DNA of 64,000 nt from Phytoactinopolyspora limicola (GTDB lineage Bacteria > Actinomycetota > Actinomycetes > Jiangellales > Jiangellaceae): assembly GCF_011320225.1 (NCBI RefSeq), contig NZ_JAAOEN010000011.1, positions 95,740 through 159,739 on the forward strand, written 5' to 3'. Shown here in pieces: positions 1 to 9,793 of the stretch. Made by a program: the position numbers and the translations under genes. Within the stretch, counting starts at the first letter, position 1, and each line of letters opens with the position of its first letter. The notes beneath the pieces were generated by a model. That model was not told the DNA's origin and did not search any database. It saw only the letters and a list, made by a program, of their open reading frames with translations.

Positions 1-531
1 GTCGTACACACCGAACTTGCGTGGATGCCGCGCGCTGCGTCCCCATGGGTACTTCGTGGCGGCGTCCAGACTCGCCCGGGTCAGGTTGAGTCCGGCCGAA
101 CGACCAGCCAACGCACCCGTCTCGGCGTGTACGGCCTTGGCCTCCAGCCGGCTCAACAGCCGCAACGTTTGCGCGTTCCCCTCGAAGCCGCCAATGTCGG
201 CCGCGATCTCGTTGAGCGCGGCCTCTCCGTTGTGTCCGAACGGTGGGTGCCCGAGGTCGTGGGCCAGGCAGGCCGTGTCGACCACGTCGGGGTCACACCC
301 CAACGCCTTGCCTACCTCGCGACCCACCTGTGCCACTTCCAGCGAATGGGTGAGCCGATTACGCACGAAGTCGTCGCTGCCTGGGGAGACCACCTGGGTC
401 TTCGCCGCAAGACGGCGCAACGACGCCGAGTGCAACACCCGCGCGCGGTCGCGCTCGAAGTCGGTGCGTGCGGCCTGCTTGACCGGTTCTCGCGCCCACC
501 GTTCGCGGTCGGCCTCCTCATACCCATCCAT
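1..531 (-). CDS. dgt: dGTP triphosphohydrolase (dGTPase), C-terminal part outside window
   Basis: Hydrolyses dGTP to deoxyguanosine and triphosphate in the cytoplasm. The ATG at 531 opens a frame that stays open for 177 residues to the window edge, so only the N-terminal part is seen. Residues 30-48 ([18 protein letters not shown]) are typical of bacterial dGTPases. The metal-binding HD signature is visible as H62 in THSLEV and H91-D92 in [13 protein letters not shown]. In actinobacteria this gene normally precedes dnaG, which would lie off the left edge. The hairpin at 584-641 separates it from aceB. Family assignment is secure from motifs; the rest of the protein is not visible. Confidence 0.9.
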   Translation of the reverse strand, partial: MDGYEEADRERWAREPVKQAARTDFERDRARVLHSASLRRLAAKTQVVSPGSDDFVRNRLTHSLEVAQVGREVGKALGCDPDVVDTACLAHDLGHPPFGHNGEAALNEIAADIGGFEGNAQTLRLLSRLEAKAVHAETGALAGRSAGLNLTRASLDAATKYPWGRSARHPRKFGVYD

Positions 532-583
532 CGAGGCCGAGCGTACCCACTGTGCAGGAACTATGCACTTCCCGACCCTCTCC

Positions 584-641
584 CCCATGATCATGAACAC
601 TTTGCCGTGCTATCGCCCGGCAAAGTGTTCATGATCATGGG
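584..641. terminator. Long perfect hairpin between aceB and dgt
   Basis: Arms 584-607 and 618-641 are perfectly complementary over 24 bp around a 10-nt loop. It lies just after the aceB stop at 652 (aceB is read leftward), where a transcription terminator is expected. The right arm and its continuation to 651 share a 21-nt sequence with the hairpin at 57726-57803. The terminator role is inferred from position and structure. Confidence 0.7.
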
Positions 642-651
642 AGGGGTGGGG

Positions 652-2325
652 TTAGACGTGGTAGGCGTAGGCCGGCACGGTCAGGAAGGTCGGGTAGTCC
701 GGGCCCAGTGCGACCTGCTCGAACAGCTCCCTCGCCTGCTCCACCCGGGCGGAGCGAGAAGCGTCGTCACCGGCCTCGGCCAGCAGCCGGTCAGTCTCCT
801 CCGCGACGACGTCGGCCACCAGCTGATGGGTGATCAGCGTGCCGTCCTCGATGGCCGCCTCGGAGTCGATCCACTGCCAGATCTGCGAACGGGAGATCTC
901 CGCGGTGGCCGCATCCTCCATCAGCCCGAAGATCCCAACCGCACCACGGCCACCCAGCCACGCCTCCAGATACCGCAGCGCAACAGCGACGTTGGTGCGG
1001 AGCCCCGCCTCGGTGATCCGGCCTGGCGTCGCCTCGATGCGCAGCAGGTCGGCCGCACGAACGTGCACGTCGTCGCGCTGCCGCTCGACCTGGTTCGGCC
1101 GCTCGCCCAGCACCTCGTCGAACACCTCTCGGACGGCCTCGACCATACCCGGGTGCGCCACCCACGAGCCGTCGAATCCGTCCCGCGCTTCCCTGCTCTT
1201 GTCTTCCCGCACCTTCTCGAAGACCTCGGCGTTCGCCTCGGGATCCTTCGACGGAATGAACGCCGACATACCGCCGATAGCGTGCGCCCCGCGCCGGTGG
1301 CAGGTGCGCACCAACAACTCGGTATAGGCCCGCATGAACGGCACGGTCATGGTGACCGCACCCCGGTCCGGCAGCACGAACCGTCCACCACGGGTCCGGA
1401 AGTTCTTGATCAGGCTGAAGATGTAGTCCCACCGGCCCGCGTTCAGCCCGGCCGAGTGCTCCCGCAACTCGAAGAGGATCTCCTCCATCTCGAACGCCGC
1501 CGTGATCGTCTCGATCAGCACGGTCGCCCGGATGGTCCCGCGGGGCAGGCCCAGCGCCTCTTGAGCGTAGAGGAAGATGTCGTTCCACAACCTCGCTTCG
1601 AGGTGGCTCTCCAGCTTCGGCAGATAGAAGTAGGGACCGACGCCGCGGCGGATGAGTTCGTGGGCGTTGTGAAAGAAGTACAACCCGAAGTCCACCAGCG
1701 CCCCGACCATAGGCTCGCGATCGGCCCTAAGGTGTTTCTCCGTCAGATGCCAACCGCGCGGGCGCACCACGATCGTGGGTGTGGTCTCCCCGAGTTCGTA
1801 CCGCTTGCCCTCCGGGCTCGTGTAGTCGATGGTGCGCCGGACCGCGTCGTGCAGATTGACCTGTCCGCCGACGACGTTCTCCCAGTGCGGGGTGTTCGCG
1901 TCCTCCAGATCCGCGAGCCAGACCTTGGCGCCGGAGTTGAGCGCGTTGATGGTCATCTTCCGCTCGGTCGGGCCGGTGATCTCCACCCGCCGGTCGGTCA
2001 GCCCGGGTGCCGGCGGCGCGACCCGCCAGCTGGGTTCGTCGCGCACCGGGCGCGTCTCACGCAGGAAGTCGGGATCCTGTCCGGCGGCGATTCGCTCGCG
2101 TCGGTCCTGACGTTCCCGCAGTAGGTCGGCACGGCGGCCAGCGAACCGGACGTGCAGATCGCCCAGGAACCGCAGGGCGTCCGGGGTGAGGATCTCGTCC
2201 TGTCGCGACACCGGCGGGCCGGCGATCTCCACCTGCGGCGTGCGCCCGGGATGCCCCGGCTGCGGTCGGACGGCGGCCTCAGGCTCGTGGGTGGTGGTGT
2301 CCTGAGTCATCAGCTCGGAGGTCAT
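652..2325 (-). CDS. aceB: Malate synthase A
   Basis: Condenses glyoxylate with acetyl-CoA to malate, the second step of the glyoxylate shunt. The 557 residues match the malate synthase A family (about 530-560). Recognisable blocks include [20 protein letters not shown] near residue 123, [11 protein letters not shown], the metal/glyoxylate-site stretch [16 protein letters not shown] and GGMSAFIPS. The ATG at 2325 is preceded by a weak GAGAAAG; Met6 is an alternative start. aceA lies 81 bp upstream on the same strand with a small hairpin between them, so the two may be separately or only partly co-transcribed. Divergent ramB suggests acetate-responsive control. Function is confident. Confidence 0.95.
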   Translation of the reverse strand: MTSELMTQDTTTHEPEAAVRPQPGHPGRTPQVEIAGPPVSRQDEILTPDALRFLGDLHVRFAGRRADLLRERQDRRERIAAGQDPDFLRETRPVRDEPSWRVAPPAPGLTDRRVEITGPTERKMTINALNSGAKVWLADLEDANTPHWENVVGGQVNLHDAVRRTIDYTSPEGKRYELGETTPTIVVRPRGWHLTEKHLRADREPMVGALVDFGLYFFHNAHELIRRGVGPYFYLPKLESHLEARLWNDIFLYAQEALGLPRGTIRATVLIETITAAFEMEEILFELREHSAGLNAGRWDYIFSLIKNFRTRGGRFVLPDRGAVTMTVPFMRAYTELLVRTCHRRGAHAIGGMSAFIPSKDPEANAEVFEKVREDKSREARDGFDGSWVAHPGMVEAVREVFDEVLGERPNQVERQRDDVHVRAADLLRIEATPGRITEAGLRTNVAVALRYLEAWLGGRGAVGIFGLMEDAATAEISRSQIWQWIDSEAAIEDGTLITHQLVADVVAEETDRLLAEAGDDASRSARVEQARELFEQVALGPDYPTFLTVPAYAYHV

Positions 2326-2363
2326 ATCGTCGTCACTTTCTCGTCGTCGTCATCCTGTATCCC

Positions 2364-2399
2364 CGGTGATCGTTGGCGAAAGTCTGCCAACGATCACCG
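2364..2399. terminator. Hairpin between aceA and aceB with the GTGATCGTTG repeat motif
   Basis: Arms 2364-2377 and 2386-2399 are a perfect 14-bp inverted repeat with an 8-nt loop. The stem begins with GGTGATCGTTG, the opening word of the dispersed intergenic repeat seen elsewhere in the window. This looks like a minimal member of that family or an ordinary terminator after aceA. A full stop here would uncouple aceB from aceA; partial read-through is equally possible. Confidence 0.55.
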
Positions 2400-2406
2400 A
2401 TCCACG

Positions 2407-3783
2407 TCAGTGGAACTGTTCTTCCTCGGTGGAGCCGCGCAGCGCCACCGTCTCGCCGTCCGGGTTCAGTGCGGTGGCCACCAGGTCGAAGTAGCCCGTA
2501 CCCACCTCACGCTGGTGTTTGACACCGGTGTAGCCACGTTTTTCGGCGGCGAACTCCTGCTCTTGCAACTCCACGTACGCCGGCATTCCCTGCTGCGCGT
2601 AACGCTGGGCCAGGTCGAACATCCCGTAGTTGAGCTGGTGGAACCCGGCGAGAGTGATGAACTGGAACCGGTAACCCATGGCCCCGAGTTCCCGCTGGAA
2701 CCGGGCGATCTCGGCATCATCCAGGTTGGATTTCCAGTTGAACGACGGTGAGCAGTTGTAGGCCAGCATCTTCCCGGGGTACCGAGCGTGCACCGCCTCG
2801 GCCACCTGCCGGGCGAAGGCGAGGTCGGGGGTCCCGGTCTCCACCCAGATGAGGTCCGCGTACGGCGCGTAAGCCACCGACCGGGCGATGGCCGCGTCTG
2901 GGCCGGGAGTCACCCGGTAGAAACCTTCCGCGGTGCGCTCACCGGTGAGGAACCGGGCGTCGTCAGGGTCGACGTCGCTGGTGATCAGCTTGGCGGCCAG
3001 CGAATCGGTACGGGCGACGACGACGGTCGGCACCCCGGCGACGTCGGCGGCCAGCCGCGCCGCGTTGAGTGTGCGGACATGCTGTCCCGTGGGAACCAGG
3101 ACCTTGCCGCCCAAGTGGCCACACTTCTTCTCCGACGCCAGCTGGTCTTCGTAGTGGACGCCGGCGGCGCCCGCGGTGATCAGCGCCTTGGCCAGCTCGT
3201 AGGCGTTCAGCGGTCCACCGAAACCGGCTTCCGCGTCGGCGACGATCGGCGCCAGCCAGTCGAACCCGGGGTCAGTACCTTCCGAGAAGGTGATCTCGTC
3301 GGCTCGGAGCAAGGCGTTGTTGATCCGCCGGACCACCGACGGCACCGAGTTGACCGGATACAGGCTCTGGTCGGGGTAGGTGTGCCCGGAGGTGTTCCCG
3401 TCGGCGGCCACCTGCCAGCCGGACAGGTAGATCGCCTCGAGTCCACCGCGGACCATCTGCACCGCCTGGTTACCCGTGATGGCACCGAGTGCGTGCACAT
3501 AGTCCCGGGTCCGGAGCAATTCCCAGAGCCGCTCGGCACCGCGGCGGGCGAGAGTGTGTTCCTCCCGCACGGTGCCGCGTAGCCGGACGACATCCTCGGC
3601 GGTGTAGGTGCGGCGCACCCCTTGCCACCGTGGATCCTCGGCCCATTGCCGCTCCAGCTCGGCCGTCTCGGCGGCCAGCCGCTCCTGCGGGGTACCAACC
3701 GGGCCCGATCCGTTCTTGCCGGCAGGCGTGCCTCGCTCGGGGCGTGTCGCCTCGTCTTGATGCTCGTCGAGTGCAACCGTCAT
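2407..3783 (-). CDS. aceA: Isocitrate lyase
   Basis: Cleaves isocitrate to glyoxylate and succinate, the entry step of the glyoxylate shunt. The family signature [13 protein letters not shown] is present with the catalytic cysteine at about residue 221. The substrate and metal-binding blocks [19 protein letters not shown] and NCSPSFNWK are also present. An upstream GTG at 3810 is open, but the ATG at 3783 has AGGAG ten bases upstream and is preferred, giving 458 residues. It is transcribed away from ramB through a 157-bp divergent promoter region and is followed by aceB. Length and motifs make the assignment firm. Confidence 0.96.
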   Translation of the reverse strand: MTVALDEHQDEATRPERGTPAGKNGSGPVGTPQERLAAETAELERQWAEDPRWQGVRRTYTAEDVVRLRGTVREEHTLARRGAERLWELLRTRDYVHALGAITGNQAVQMVRGGLEAIYLSGWQVAADGNTSGHTYPDQSLYPVNSVPSVVRRINNALLRADEITFSEGTDPGFDWLAPIVADAEAGFGGPLNAYELAKALITAGAAGVHYEDQLASEKKCGHLGGKVLVPTGQHVRTLNAARLAADVAGVPTVVVARTDSLAAKLITSDVDPDDARFLTGERTAEGFYRVTPGPDAAIARSVAYAPYADLIWVETGTPDLAFARQVAEAVHARYPGKMLAYNCSPSFNWKSNLDDAEIARFQRELGAMGYRFQFITLAGFHQLNYGMFDLAQRYAQQGMPAYVELQEQEFAAEKRGYTGVKHQREVGTGYFDLVATALNPDGETVALRGSTEEEQFH

Positions 3784-3940
3784 GTCGTTCCAACTCCTCG
3801 GTCCGGCCACCTTGGAGGACTAGACCTCTGGCGGCCCGCTTAGCTGAAAACCTTCACTACTGACACTCTGAACGTCGCTACAGGGACTCTTCCAGGGGTA
3901 CAGTGTGTGAAATCTTCCAAATCTTCACTCAGGAGAAAGA
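3784..3940. promoter_or_regulatory. Divergent aceA/ramB control region
   Basis: This 157-bp gap carries both promoters. Near the ramB start, GTGAA at 3907-3911 and TTCAC at 3924-3928 form an inverted repeat in an AT-richer stretch. A further CCTTCAC lies around 3851-3857. AGGAG precedes the ramB ATG. In corynebacteria RamB binds upstream of aceA, aceB and its own gene. The inverted repeat is a candidate operator, but it does not obviously match the published corynebacterial box, so the site is inference. Confidence 0.4.
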
Positions 3941-5425
3941 ATGACGGTTGCCGACGGCGAGATCGATCTTGTGACGCTTGGGCAGCGGATCCGGCACGCT
4001 CGACGAACCAAAGGAATGACGCTCGGCGCCCTGGCCGCCGCGGTGGACCGAGCACCGTCGCTGCTCTCTCAGATCGAGAACGGCAAACGCGAGCCGCGGC
4101 TGGCGCTCATCCAGTCGCTAGCCAGCGTGCTAGATGTCCAGGTCACCGAGTTGATCAAGCAGGAAGCGCCCTCCTACCGAGCCGGATTGGAGATCGCGCT
4201 GGTCCGCGCTCAACGCAGTCCCCTGTACGCGTCTCTTGGGCTGCCAGCGGTCAACGTCAGTAGCAAGCTGCCCACCGAGGCGCTCGAAGCACTCGTCGGC
4301 CTGCACGACGAACTCGAACGACGGGCCATCGAACAGGCCGCCACCCCGGAGGAAGCCCGGCGGGCCAACGCCGAACTACGCCAGCGGATGCGCGATCGAG
4401 ACAACTACTTCACCGAACTCGAAACGGTCGCCGCCGGCCTGTCCGCCGCCATCGGGCACACCAGCGGCCCCCTCACCGAACGCGCACTCAACGACCTCAC
4501 CGCACACCTCGGGTTCACGTTGCACCGCACCGCGGACCTCCCACGCGCCACCCGGTCGATCACCGACCTACGCAACCGCCGGATCTACCTGCCACCACCC
4601 AGCCACATCAGCCACGATCCGCGCACCATCGTGCTCCAAGCCCTCGGCCACTTCGCGCTCGAACACCAAGAACCGGTCAACTACGCCGACTTCCTCCGGC
4701 AACGGGTAGAGGCCAACTACTTCGCCGCCGCACTCCTGATGCCGGAATCCGCCGCGGTCGACTTCCTCCAGCGCGCCAAGACGGCCAAAGCGCTGGCCAT
4801 CGAAGACCTCCGCGACATGTTCGCCGTCACCTATGAGACCGCCGCCCATCGGTTCACCAACCTCGCCACCCACCACCTCGGCATCCCTGTGCACTTCATG
4901 CGGGTCGGCGAGGACGGCATCATCTACAAGGCGTATGAGAACGACGACGTCACCTTCCCCACCGACGTCACCGGCGCCATCGAGGGCCAGATCGTGTGCC
5001 GGTACTGGGCGGCTCGCGCCGTGTTCAACGCGGCCGACCGGTACGCGTCGCACTATCAGTACACCGACATGGGCCGGGGCACCTACTGGTGCACCACCCA
5101 TGTCGAGCGGACCGTCGACGGCGACTTCGCTATCGATGTCGGCGTGCCGTATGCGCACGTCAAATGGTTTCAAGGCCGCGAGACCACCAACCGGGCGACG
5201 TCCGCGTGTCCGGATCCGTCCTGTTGCCGGCGTCCACCGGCCGACCTCGCCGGGCGGTGGGCCGACCACGCCTGGCCAAGCGCACGGGTGCACTCACATC
5301 TGCTGGCCGCGCTGCCGCCGGGTACCTTCCCCGGGGTGGACGACACCGACGTCTACGCCTTCCTCGACCGGCACGCTCAAGCCGCCAACGGCACCACCGG
5401 GCCGTCGCCTCAGATTGCCCCATAA
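3941..5425 (+). CDS. ramB: RamB-type acetate metabolism regulator (XRE HTH plus IrrE-like domain)
   Basis: 494-residue transcription factor. Residues about 11-65 form an XRE-type helix-turn-helix (LGQRIRHARRTKGMTLGALA, then SLLSQIENGKREPRLA). An IrrE/ImmA-like region follows around residues 210-270, with LGHFALEH standing where the peptidase HExxH would be, so the zinc-protease motif is degenerate. The C-terminal part matches the DUF2083 region of short-chain fatty-acyl regulators. ATG with AGGAG 6 bp upstream. Position divergent from aceA-aceB matches RamB of corynebacteria and mycobacteria, which adjusts glyoxylate-cycle genes to acetate. The ligand is not evident from sequence. The final ~80 residues are Cys/Pro-rich and less conserved in appearance. 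Confidence 0.85.
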   Translation: MTVADGEIDLVTLGQRIRHARRTKGMTLGALAAAVDRAPSLLSQIENGKREPRLALIQSLASVLDVQVTELIKQEAPSYRAGLEIALVRAQRSPLYASLGLPAVNVSSKLPTEALEALVGLHDELERRAIEQAATPEEARRANAELRQRMRDRDNYFTELETVAAGLSAAIGHTSGPLTERALNDLTAHLGFTLHRTADLPRATRSITDLRNRRIYLPPPSHISHDPRTIVLQALGHFALEHQEPVNYADFLRQRVEANYFAAALLMPESAAVDFLQRAKTAKALAIEDLRDMFAVTYETAAHRFTNLATHHLGIPVHFMRVGEDGIIYKAYENDDVTFPTDVTGAIEGQIVCRYWAARAVFNAADRYASHYQYTDMGRGTYWCTTHVERTVDGDFAIDVGVPYAHVKWFQGRETTNRATSACPDPSCCRRPPADLAGRWADHAWPSARVHSHLLAALPPGTFPGVDDTDVYAFLDRHAQAANGTTGPSPQIAP

Positions 5426-5457
5426 CCACGCTGTCAACACCAGCACCTCCCTTCCCG

Positions 5458-5578
5458 GTGATCGTTGCCGGCATTCGGTCGCTCCTCTCTCGTGATCGTT
5501 GCCGGCATTCGGTCGCTATAGCGACCGGATGCCGGCAACGATCACCGGGCTTGGGGGCGGAAAACCGACAACGATCAC
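5458..5578. repeat. Dispersed palindromic intergenic repeat, recombined copy
   Basis: Between convergent ramB and the sortase gene. The core 5492-5545 is a 54-nt palindrome with one mismatch, centred on GGTCGCTATAGCGACC (5511-5526). The right flank 5546-5578 is a 33-nt unit that in reverse begins GTGATCGTTG. The left flank 5458-5491 repeats the core's left arm for 26 nt and then ends in CCTCTCTC, as if two units had been recombined. Same architecture as 10181-10300 and 61706-61825. It probably also acts as a two-way terminator. Confidence 0.8.
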
Positions 5579-5603
5579 CGAGGGCAGCGACGCTGCACGA
5601 CGC

Positions 5604-6245
5604 TCAGAGAGGGACCGCCGTCACGACGATGTTCGCCGCGAACTCGTCGCCGTCCCAGTCCTTGCACGTGACCAGGACCAACTGGGCCGGACCGCCCTGA
5701 TCGAAGAGCTCGTCGGCCCGTTGGGCGAGCTCAGCAGGAGACAGCTCGACGCGGGACGTGACGCGATGGGCCACTACCTCGTCGCCGGTCACCACAACCA
5801 GATCACCGGCGCGCAGCGAGGCGACCCCGTTGAAGACCGCCTCACCCCCCTCGACCGCGTGTCCCACCACCAACGCTGCCCCACGCTCCGCCCCAGGCGC
5901 CGCACCCTCAGCCCACCAACCGGCCAGCAACGGATCGACGGGAGGCTCGAGGACCCGGTCGGCGTCGCTCGCCACCTCGACGACCGGGGCGCGGATCCCG
6001 AGACGTGGAAAGAACAGGGTGTAGCGGCTCTCCGCCGTCCCGTCTGGTTCACCCGGCGTCGGCCCCTGCTCAACCGGTTCGACGCCGACGGGCAGGTTCT
6101 TCAACGCCGATGAGCTTCCGCCACCGAAGACCGAGCTGACCCCCCACGCGGCCCCCACGAGCATCAGCACGCCGCACACGAGGAGCACCATTCTGGCCGA
6201 CGCGCCTACCCGTACCCTCCGGTGTCGCGGAACCCATCCGGTCAC
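5604..6245 (-). CDS. Class F-like sortase (transpeptidase)
   Basis: A 213-residue sortase-fold protein, membrane-anchored by one segment at about residues 18-35. The catalytic His is visible in VVGHAVEGG (about residue 129) and the catalytic Cys in LVLVTCKD (about 194). In sortases an Arg a few residues after the Cys completes the site. Here the stretch CKDWDGDEFAANIVV has no Arg, which is unusual. The frame is open to 6323, but the GTG at 6245 overlaps the upstream stop by 4 bp (GTGA) and is the likely translationally coupled start. Its operon partner is a secreted Thr/Pro-rich protein, presumably its substrate or accessory factor. Class F is typical of actinobacteria. Confidence 0.75.
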   Translation of the reverse strand: MTGWVPRHRRVRVGASARMVLLVCGVLMLVGAAWGVSSVFGGGSSSALKNLPVGVEPVEQGPTPGEPDGTAESRYTLFFPRLGIRAPVVEVASDADRVLEPPVDPLLAGWWAEGAAPGAERGAALVVGHAVEGGEAVFNGVASLRAGDLVVVTGDEVVAHRVTSRVELSPAELAQRADELFDQGGPAQLVLVTCKDWDGDEFAANIVVTAVPL

Positions 6246-6946
6246 GCCGTACGCCGCCGCAGCAGGAGCGCGATCGCGCCGCTCACCAGAGCACCGGCGC
6301 CCACCACGGCCAGCATTCCCCACGGCGACGAAGCCGGCGGGGGCGGGCCGCCGGCGGGGATCGCCGTCGGCACCGGGACCGCGCTGGTCGGGAGGTCGCT
6401 CGGCTCCGGCGAGCCGGTCACTGTCGGGTCCGCCTCCGGCGTCTCCTCAGGGTCGGTGGGGTCGGCGGTGCGGGGTGGATCCGTCGGCTCTGATGTCACC
6501 TCCGGGGTACCAGTCGGACTGCCGGTTGGCGTTCGGGTGGGCTCGGTGGTCGGGGTAGGCGATGGGCTAGGTGGCGTCGAGGTCGGACTAGGACTCCTGG
6601 TGGGGACGTGGCGCCGCTCACCACAGGCGTACCAGTCACTGATCCGGGGCAGCTGACCACCACGGTTTTCCGGCGCCGTGAGATTCGAGTACGACCCACT
6701 CGTGTACACGGCGTACGCCCCGCCGCCCCGGACGCCTACGGCCGAAATGACGTACGCCCGGTCCGGCGTGGTGACTGTCAGCCGACGACCGTCATCGGAC
6801 AGAGCTCCGTGAACCGAGCCGGTGATGTCGCTCCCCCGCCCAGCGTCCGCGCAGTTCGACGGCGCCGCAGCCGCCTGCTGCACAGTGCCGACGAACACCG
6901 TCGCCAGCAGCACAGCCGCGGCGCCGAGCCACACCAAGCCACGCAT
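6242..6946 (-). CDS. Secreted surface protein with Thr/Pro/Ser-rich stalk and C-terminal membrane anchor
   Basis: About 234 residues. An N-terminal signal peptide (WLGAAAVLLATVFVGTVQQA, cut near AAAAPS) is followed by a roughly 85-residue globular part with two Cys (NCADAG and WYACGE). A long low-complexity stalk of Thr, Pro, Ser, Glu and Asp follows, then one membrane segment (PWGMLAVVGAGALVSGAIAL) ending in LLLRRRTA. This is the layout of a wall-spanning protein. No LPxTG precedes the membrane segment; LPTSA in the stalk is only a loose match. It is coupled to the downstream sortase gene by GTGA. ATG at 6946 follows a G-run; GTG at 6949 is also possible. The globular domain is not recognised. 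Confidence 0.7.
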   Translation of the reverse strand: MRGLVWLGAAAVLLATVFVGTVQQAAAAPSNCADAGRGSDITGSVHGALSDDGRRLTVTTPDRAYVISAVGVRGGGAYAVYTSGSYSNLTAPENRGGQLPRISDWYACGERRHVPTRSPSPTSTPPSPSPTPTTEPTRTPTGSPTGTPEVTSEPTDPPRTADPTDPEETPEADPTVTGSPEPSDLPTSAVPVPTAIPAGGPPPPASSPWGMLAVVGAGALVSGAIALLLRRRTA

Positions 6947-7052
6947 CACGCCCCCCGGCGTTGCCGATATTCATGGTGTTGTGCACGAGATCTACCAAAC
7001 GAGCTGAAATGTACCAGAGTGGTGCGACGCCCCGCCGTCCCGTGATCCCTAC

Positions 7053-7074
7053 CTGAGGACGGCTCGATCCTCAG
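7053..7074. terminator. Hairpin at the ppdK 3' end
   Basis: CTGAGGA (7053-7059) and TCCTCAG (7068-7074) pair perfectly around an 8-nt loop. The structure covers the ppdK stop codon (7071-7073) and extends just past it in the ppdK direction. There is no U-run, as is common in high-GC actinobacteria. A terminator role is likely but not demonstrable here. Confidence 0.45.
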
Positions 7075-9767
7075 CCGCTAGCCTCGCGCTGACCGGCGTC
7101 AGATCGGGCTCGGCCGGCCTCCAGCCGGGCGACGGGAACCCGGAACGGTGAACACGACACGTAGTCCAGCAGGATCTTCTCGAAGAAGTGGATGGACGCA
7201 GGGTCGCCCCCATGTTCTCCACACACCCCCACCTTCAGATCGGTCCGGCTCTCCTTGCCTTCCCACGCCGCGATCGACACCAGCCGGCCGACGCCTTCCT
7301 CGTCGATCGACTCGAACGGACTGACCCCGAAGATGCCCTTCTCCAGGTAAGCCGGGAAGAATGCCGCCTCGACGTCGTCACGCGAGAAGCCCCATGTCGT
7401 CTGAGTGAGATCATTGGTCCCGAACGAGAAGAACTCCGCCACCTCGGCGATCTGATGGGCCGTCATGGCCGCCCGCGGCAGCTCGATCATGGTCCCGATC
7501 GGGATGGACAACTCGATCCGGTGCGCCCGCGCCACGTCGGCGATCGTCGTCAACGCCATCTCGCGGACCGACTCCAGCTCCTGGACGGCCGCCACGAGCG
7601 GAACCATGATCTCCGGGCGCGGATCACGGCCCTGCTGCCGGAGGTCGGCCGTCGCCTCCGCGATAGCCCGAACCTGCAGCGCGAACAGTTCCGGAATAAC
7701 CAGCCCCAGCCGTACGCCGCGCATACCCAGCATCGGGTTGGTTTCGTCGAGCCGGCGGACCTCCGCGAGCAACTCCGCGGCTTCGGTGTCGTGTTGTCCG
7801 GTTGCTTCAGCCACCGCGACCCGGACCGAGAGGTCGGTGAGATCCGGAAGGAACTCGTGCAGCGGAGGGTCGAGCAGCCGGATGGTCACCGGGAGCCCGT
7901 CCATCGCCTCGAGGATCTCGGTGAAGTCGGCCCGCTGCACTGGGCGCAGTTCGTCCAAAGCCTCGGTGCGCTGTTCATCGGTGCGAGCCAAGATCACCCG
8001 CTCGACGACCTTACGCCGCGGCCCCAAGAACATGTGCTCGGTTCTGCACAGCCCGATTCCGCCCGCACCTAGCTGACGGGCCCGGCGGGCGTCGTCGGGG
8101 GTGTCGGCGTTGGCCCGTACACCCAGCCGTCGTCGCCCATCGGCGTGTTTCATCAGGCGCAGTACCGCAGTGACGACCTCGTCGTCCTGATCGATGGCCG
8201 CGTCGTCGCCGTGCAAGGCGTCGACCACGGCCGACGGCACCACCGGCACCTCACCCAGGTACACCTCGCCGGTGCCGCCGTCGATCGAGATCACATCGCC
8301 TTCCACCACGCGGGTGCCGTCGGGAGTGGTGAACGCCCGCTCGCCTGGATCTACCCGCAGGGCCTCGACCCCCACCACGCAGGTACGCCCCATCCCCCGG
8401 GCCACCACGGCCGCGTGGCTGGTCTTGCCCCCACGTGAGGTGAGGACACCGCGTGAGGCCACCATGCCCCGCAGGTCGTCCGGGTTGGTCTCCCGCCGGA
8501 CCAGGATGACGTCGTCGCCCGCGTCCGACCAGGCCACCGCCGTGGCGGAGTCGAAGGCAGCTTTGCCGACCGCGGCCCCCGGACTGGCCCCCATGCCGCG
8601 AGCCACGAGGTCCCGAGGCGCGGCCGGGTCGAACTGCGGAAACATCAACCGGGCGAGTTGCTCACCGGTAACCCGCTGTAGCGCTTCGTCCTCGTCGATC
8701 AAACCCTCGTCGGCCAACTGACCGGCGATCCGGAAGGCCGCGGCCGCGGTGCGCTTGCCCACCCGGGTCTGCAACATCCACAGCTTGCCGCGTTCGATGG
8801 TGAACTCGATGTCGCACAGATCGCGGTAGTGGCGTTCGAGGGTCGCCATGATGTTCAGCAGTTCGTCGTAAGATGCCTGGTCAAGGTGTTCGAGGTCGGC
8901 AAGTGGCAATGTGTTGCGGATACCAGCGACGACGTCCTCACCCTGCGCGTTGGACAAGTAGTCTCCGTACACGCCTTGCTCTCCGGTGGCTGGATCGCGG
9001 GTGAAGGCGACGCCGGTGCCGGAGTCCGGGCCGAGATTGCCGAACACCATGGCACACACGTTGACCGCGGTGCCGAGCTCGTCCGGGATACGCTCCTGCC
9101 GCCGGTAGATCCGGGCCCGCTCGGTGTTCCACGACTCGAAGACGGCGCGAATGGCGAGGTCGAGTTGCTGGCGGGGATCCTGCGGGAAGTCCCGCCCGGA
9201 CTCGACCAGGACGATGTCTTTGAATTCTTCGACGAGCATCCGTAGGTCGCCGGCCTCGAGTTCGACGTCGGCCTCGGCCTGACGGGCCTTCTTCCGGGCC
9301 TCGAGCCGCTCGTCGAATATCTCTCCGTCGATACCGAGGACGGTTTTGCCGAACATCTGAATCAGCCGGCGGTAGGAATCCCAGGCGAAGCGGTTGTCTC
9401 CCGATCGGGCGGCGAGACCAATCACCGATATGTCGGTGAGGCCTACGTTCAAGACGGTCTCCATCATGCCGGGCATCGAGTGTTTGGCACCCGAGCGCAC
9501 CGACACCAGCAACGGATCCTCCGGGTCGCCGAGGCGTTTTCCGGTCTTTTCTTGTAAGGCCGCAAGGTGGGCGCCGACCTCCTGAGCCAGCGATTCCGGT
9601 TCGGCTCCGGTGTCGAGGTAGTGGCGGCAGGCGGCGGTGGTGATGGTGAATCCGGGCGGCACCGGCAGCCCGAGTCTCGTCATTTCCGCGAGGTTGGCGC
9701 CTTTCCCGCCGAGAAGGTCTTTGTCGTCCTTGCTTCCCTGGGAAAAGTCGAATACGTACTGCTGCAC
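7071..9767 (-). CDS. ppdK: Pyruvate, phosphate dikinase
   Basis: Interconverts pyruvate, ATP and phosphate with phosphoenolpyruvate, AMP and pyrophosphate. The protein starts QQYVFDFSQG and LLGGKGANLAEMTRLGLPVP, the family's nucleotide-binding N-terminus. The swivelling-domain catalytic His is in GGKTSHAAVVARGMGR. The PEP-binding C-terminal barrel has LGMRGVRLGL, FSFGTNDLTQTTWGFSRDD and the catalytic Cys in GVCGEHGG. 898 residues is normal. The frame is open to 10019, but the GTG at 9767 has a perfect GGAGG 8 bp upstream, so the upstream part is leader. Together with aceA/aceB it suggests active C2/C3-to-PEP metabolism. Confidence 0.96.
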   Translation of the reverse strand: MQQYVFDFSQGSKDDKDLLGGKGANLAEMTRLGLPVPPGFTITTAACRHYLDTGAEPESLAQEVGAHLAALQEKTGKRLGDPEDPLLVSVRSGAKHSMPGMMETVLNVGLTDISVIGLAARSGDNRFAWDSYRRLIQMFGKTVLGIDGEIFDERLEARKKARQAEADVELEAGDLRMLVEEFKDIVLVESGRDFPQDPRQQLDLAIRAVFESWNTERARIYRRQERIPDELGTAVNVCAMVFGNLGPDSGTGVAFTRDPATGEQGVYGDYLSNAQGEDVVAGIRNTLPLADLEHLDQASYDELLNIMATLERHYRDLCDIEFTIERGKLWMLQTRVGKRTAAAAFRIAGQLADEGLIDEDEALQRVTGEQLARLMFPQFDPAAPRDLVARGMGASPGAAVGKAAFDSATAVAWSDAGDDVILVRRETNPDDLRGMVASRGVLTSRGGKTSHAAVVARGMGRTCVVGVEALRVDPGERAFTTPDGTRVVEGDVISIDGGTGEVYLGEVPVVPSAVVDALHGDDAAIDQDDEVVTAVLRLMKHADGRRRLGVRANADTPDDARRARQLGAGGIGLCRTEHMFLGPRRKVVERVILARTDEQRTEALDELRPVQRADFTEILEAMDGLPVTIRLLDPPLHEFLPDLTDLSVRVAVAEATGQHDTEAAELLAEVRRLDETNPMLGMRGVRLGLVIPELFALQVRAIAEATADLRQQGRDPRPEIMVPLVAAVQELESVREMALTTIADVARAHRIELSIPIGTMIELPRAAMTAHQIAEVAEFFSFGTNDLTQTTWGFSRDDVEAAFFPAYLEKGIFGVSPFESIDEEGVGRLVSIAAWEGKESRTDLKVGVCGEHGGDPASIHFFEKILLDYVSCSPFRVPVARLEAGRARSDAGQREASG

Positions 9768-9793
9768 TGGCCGGCCCTCCAGTTCGTCACTGC

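Noticed and set aside
25..2124. A 699-residue plus-strand open frame opposite dgt and aceB
   Set aside because: It is a shadow of high-GC coding on the minus strand. Both dgt and aceB show family motifs there, and the plus translation has none.
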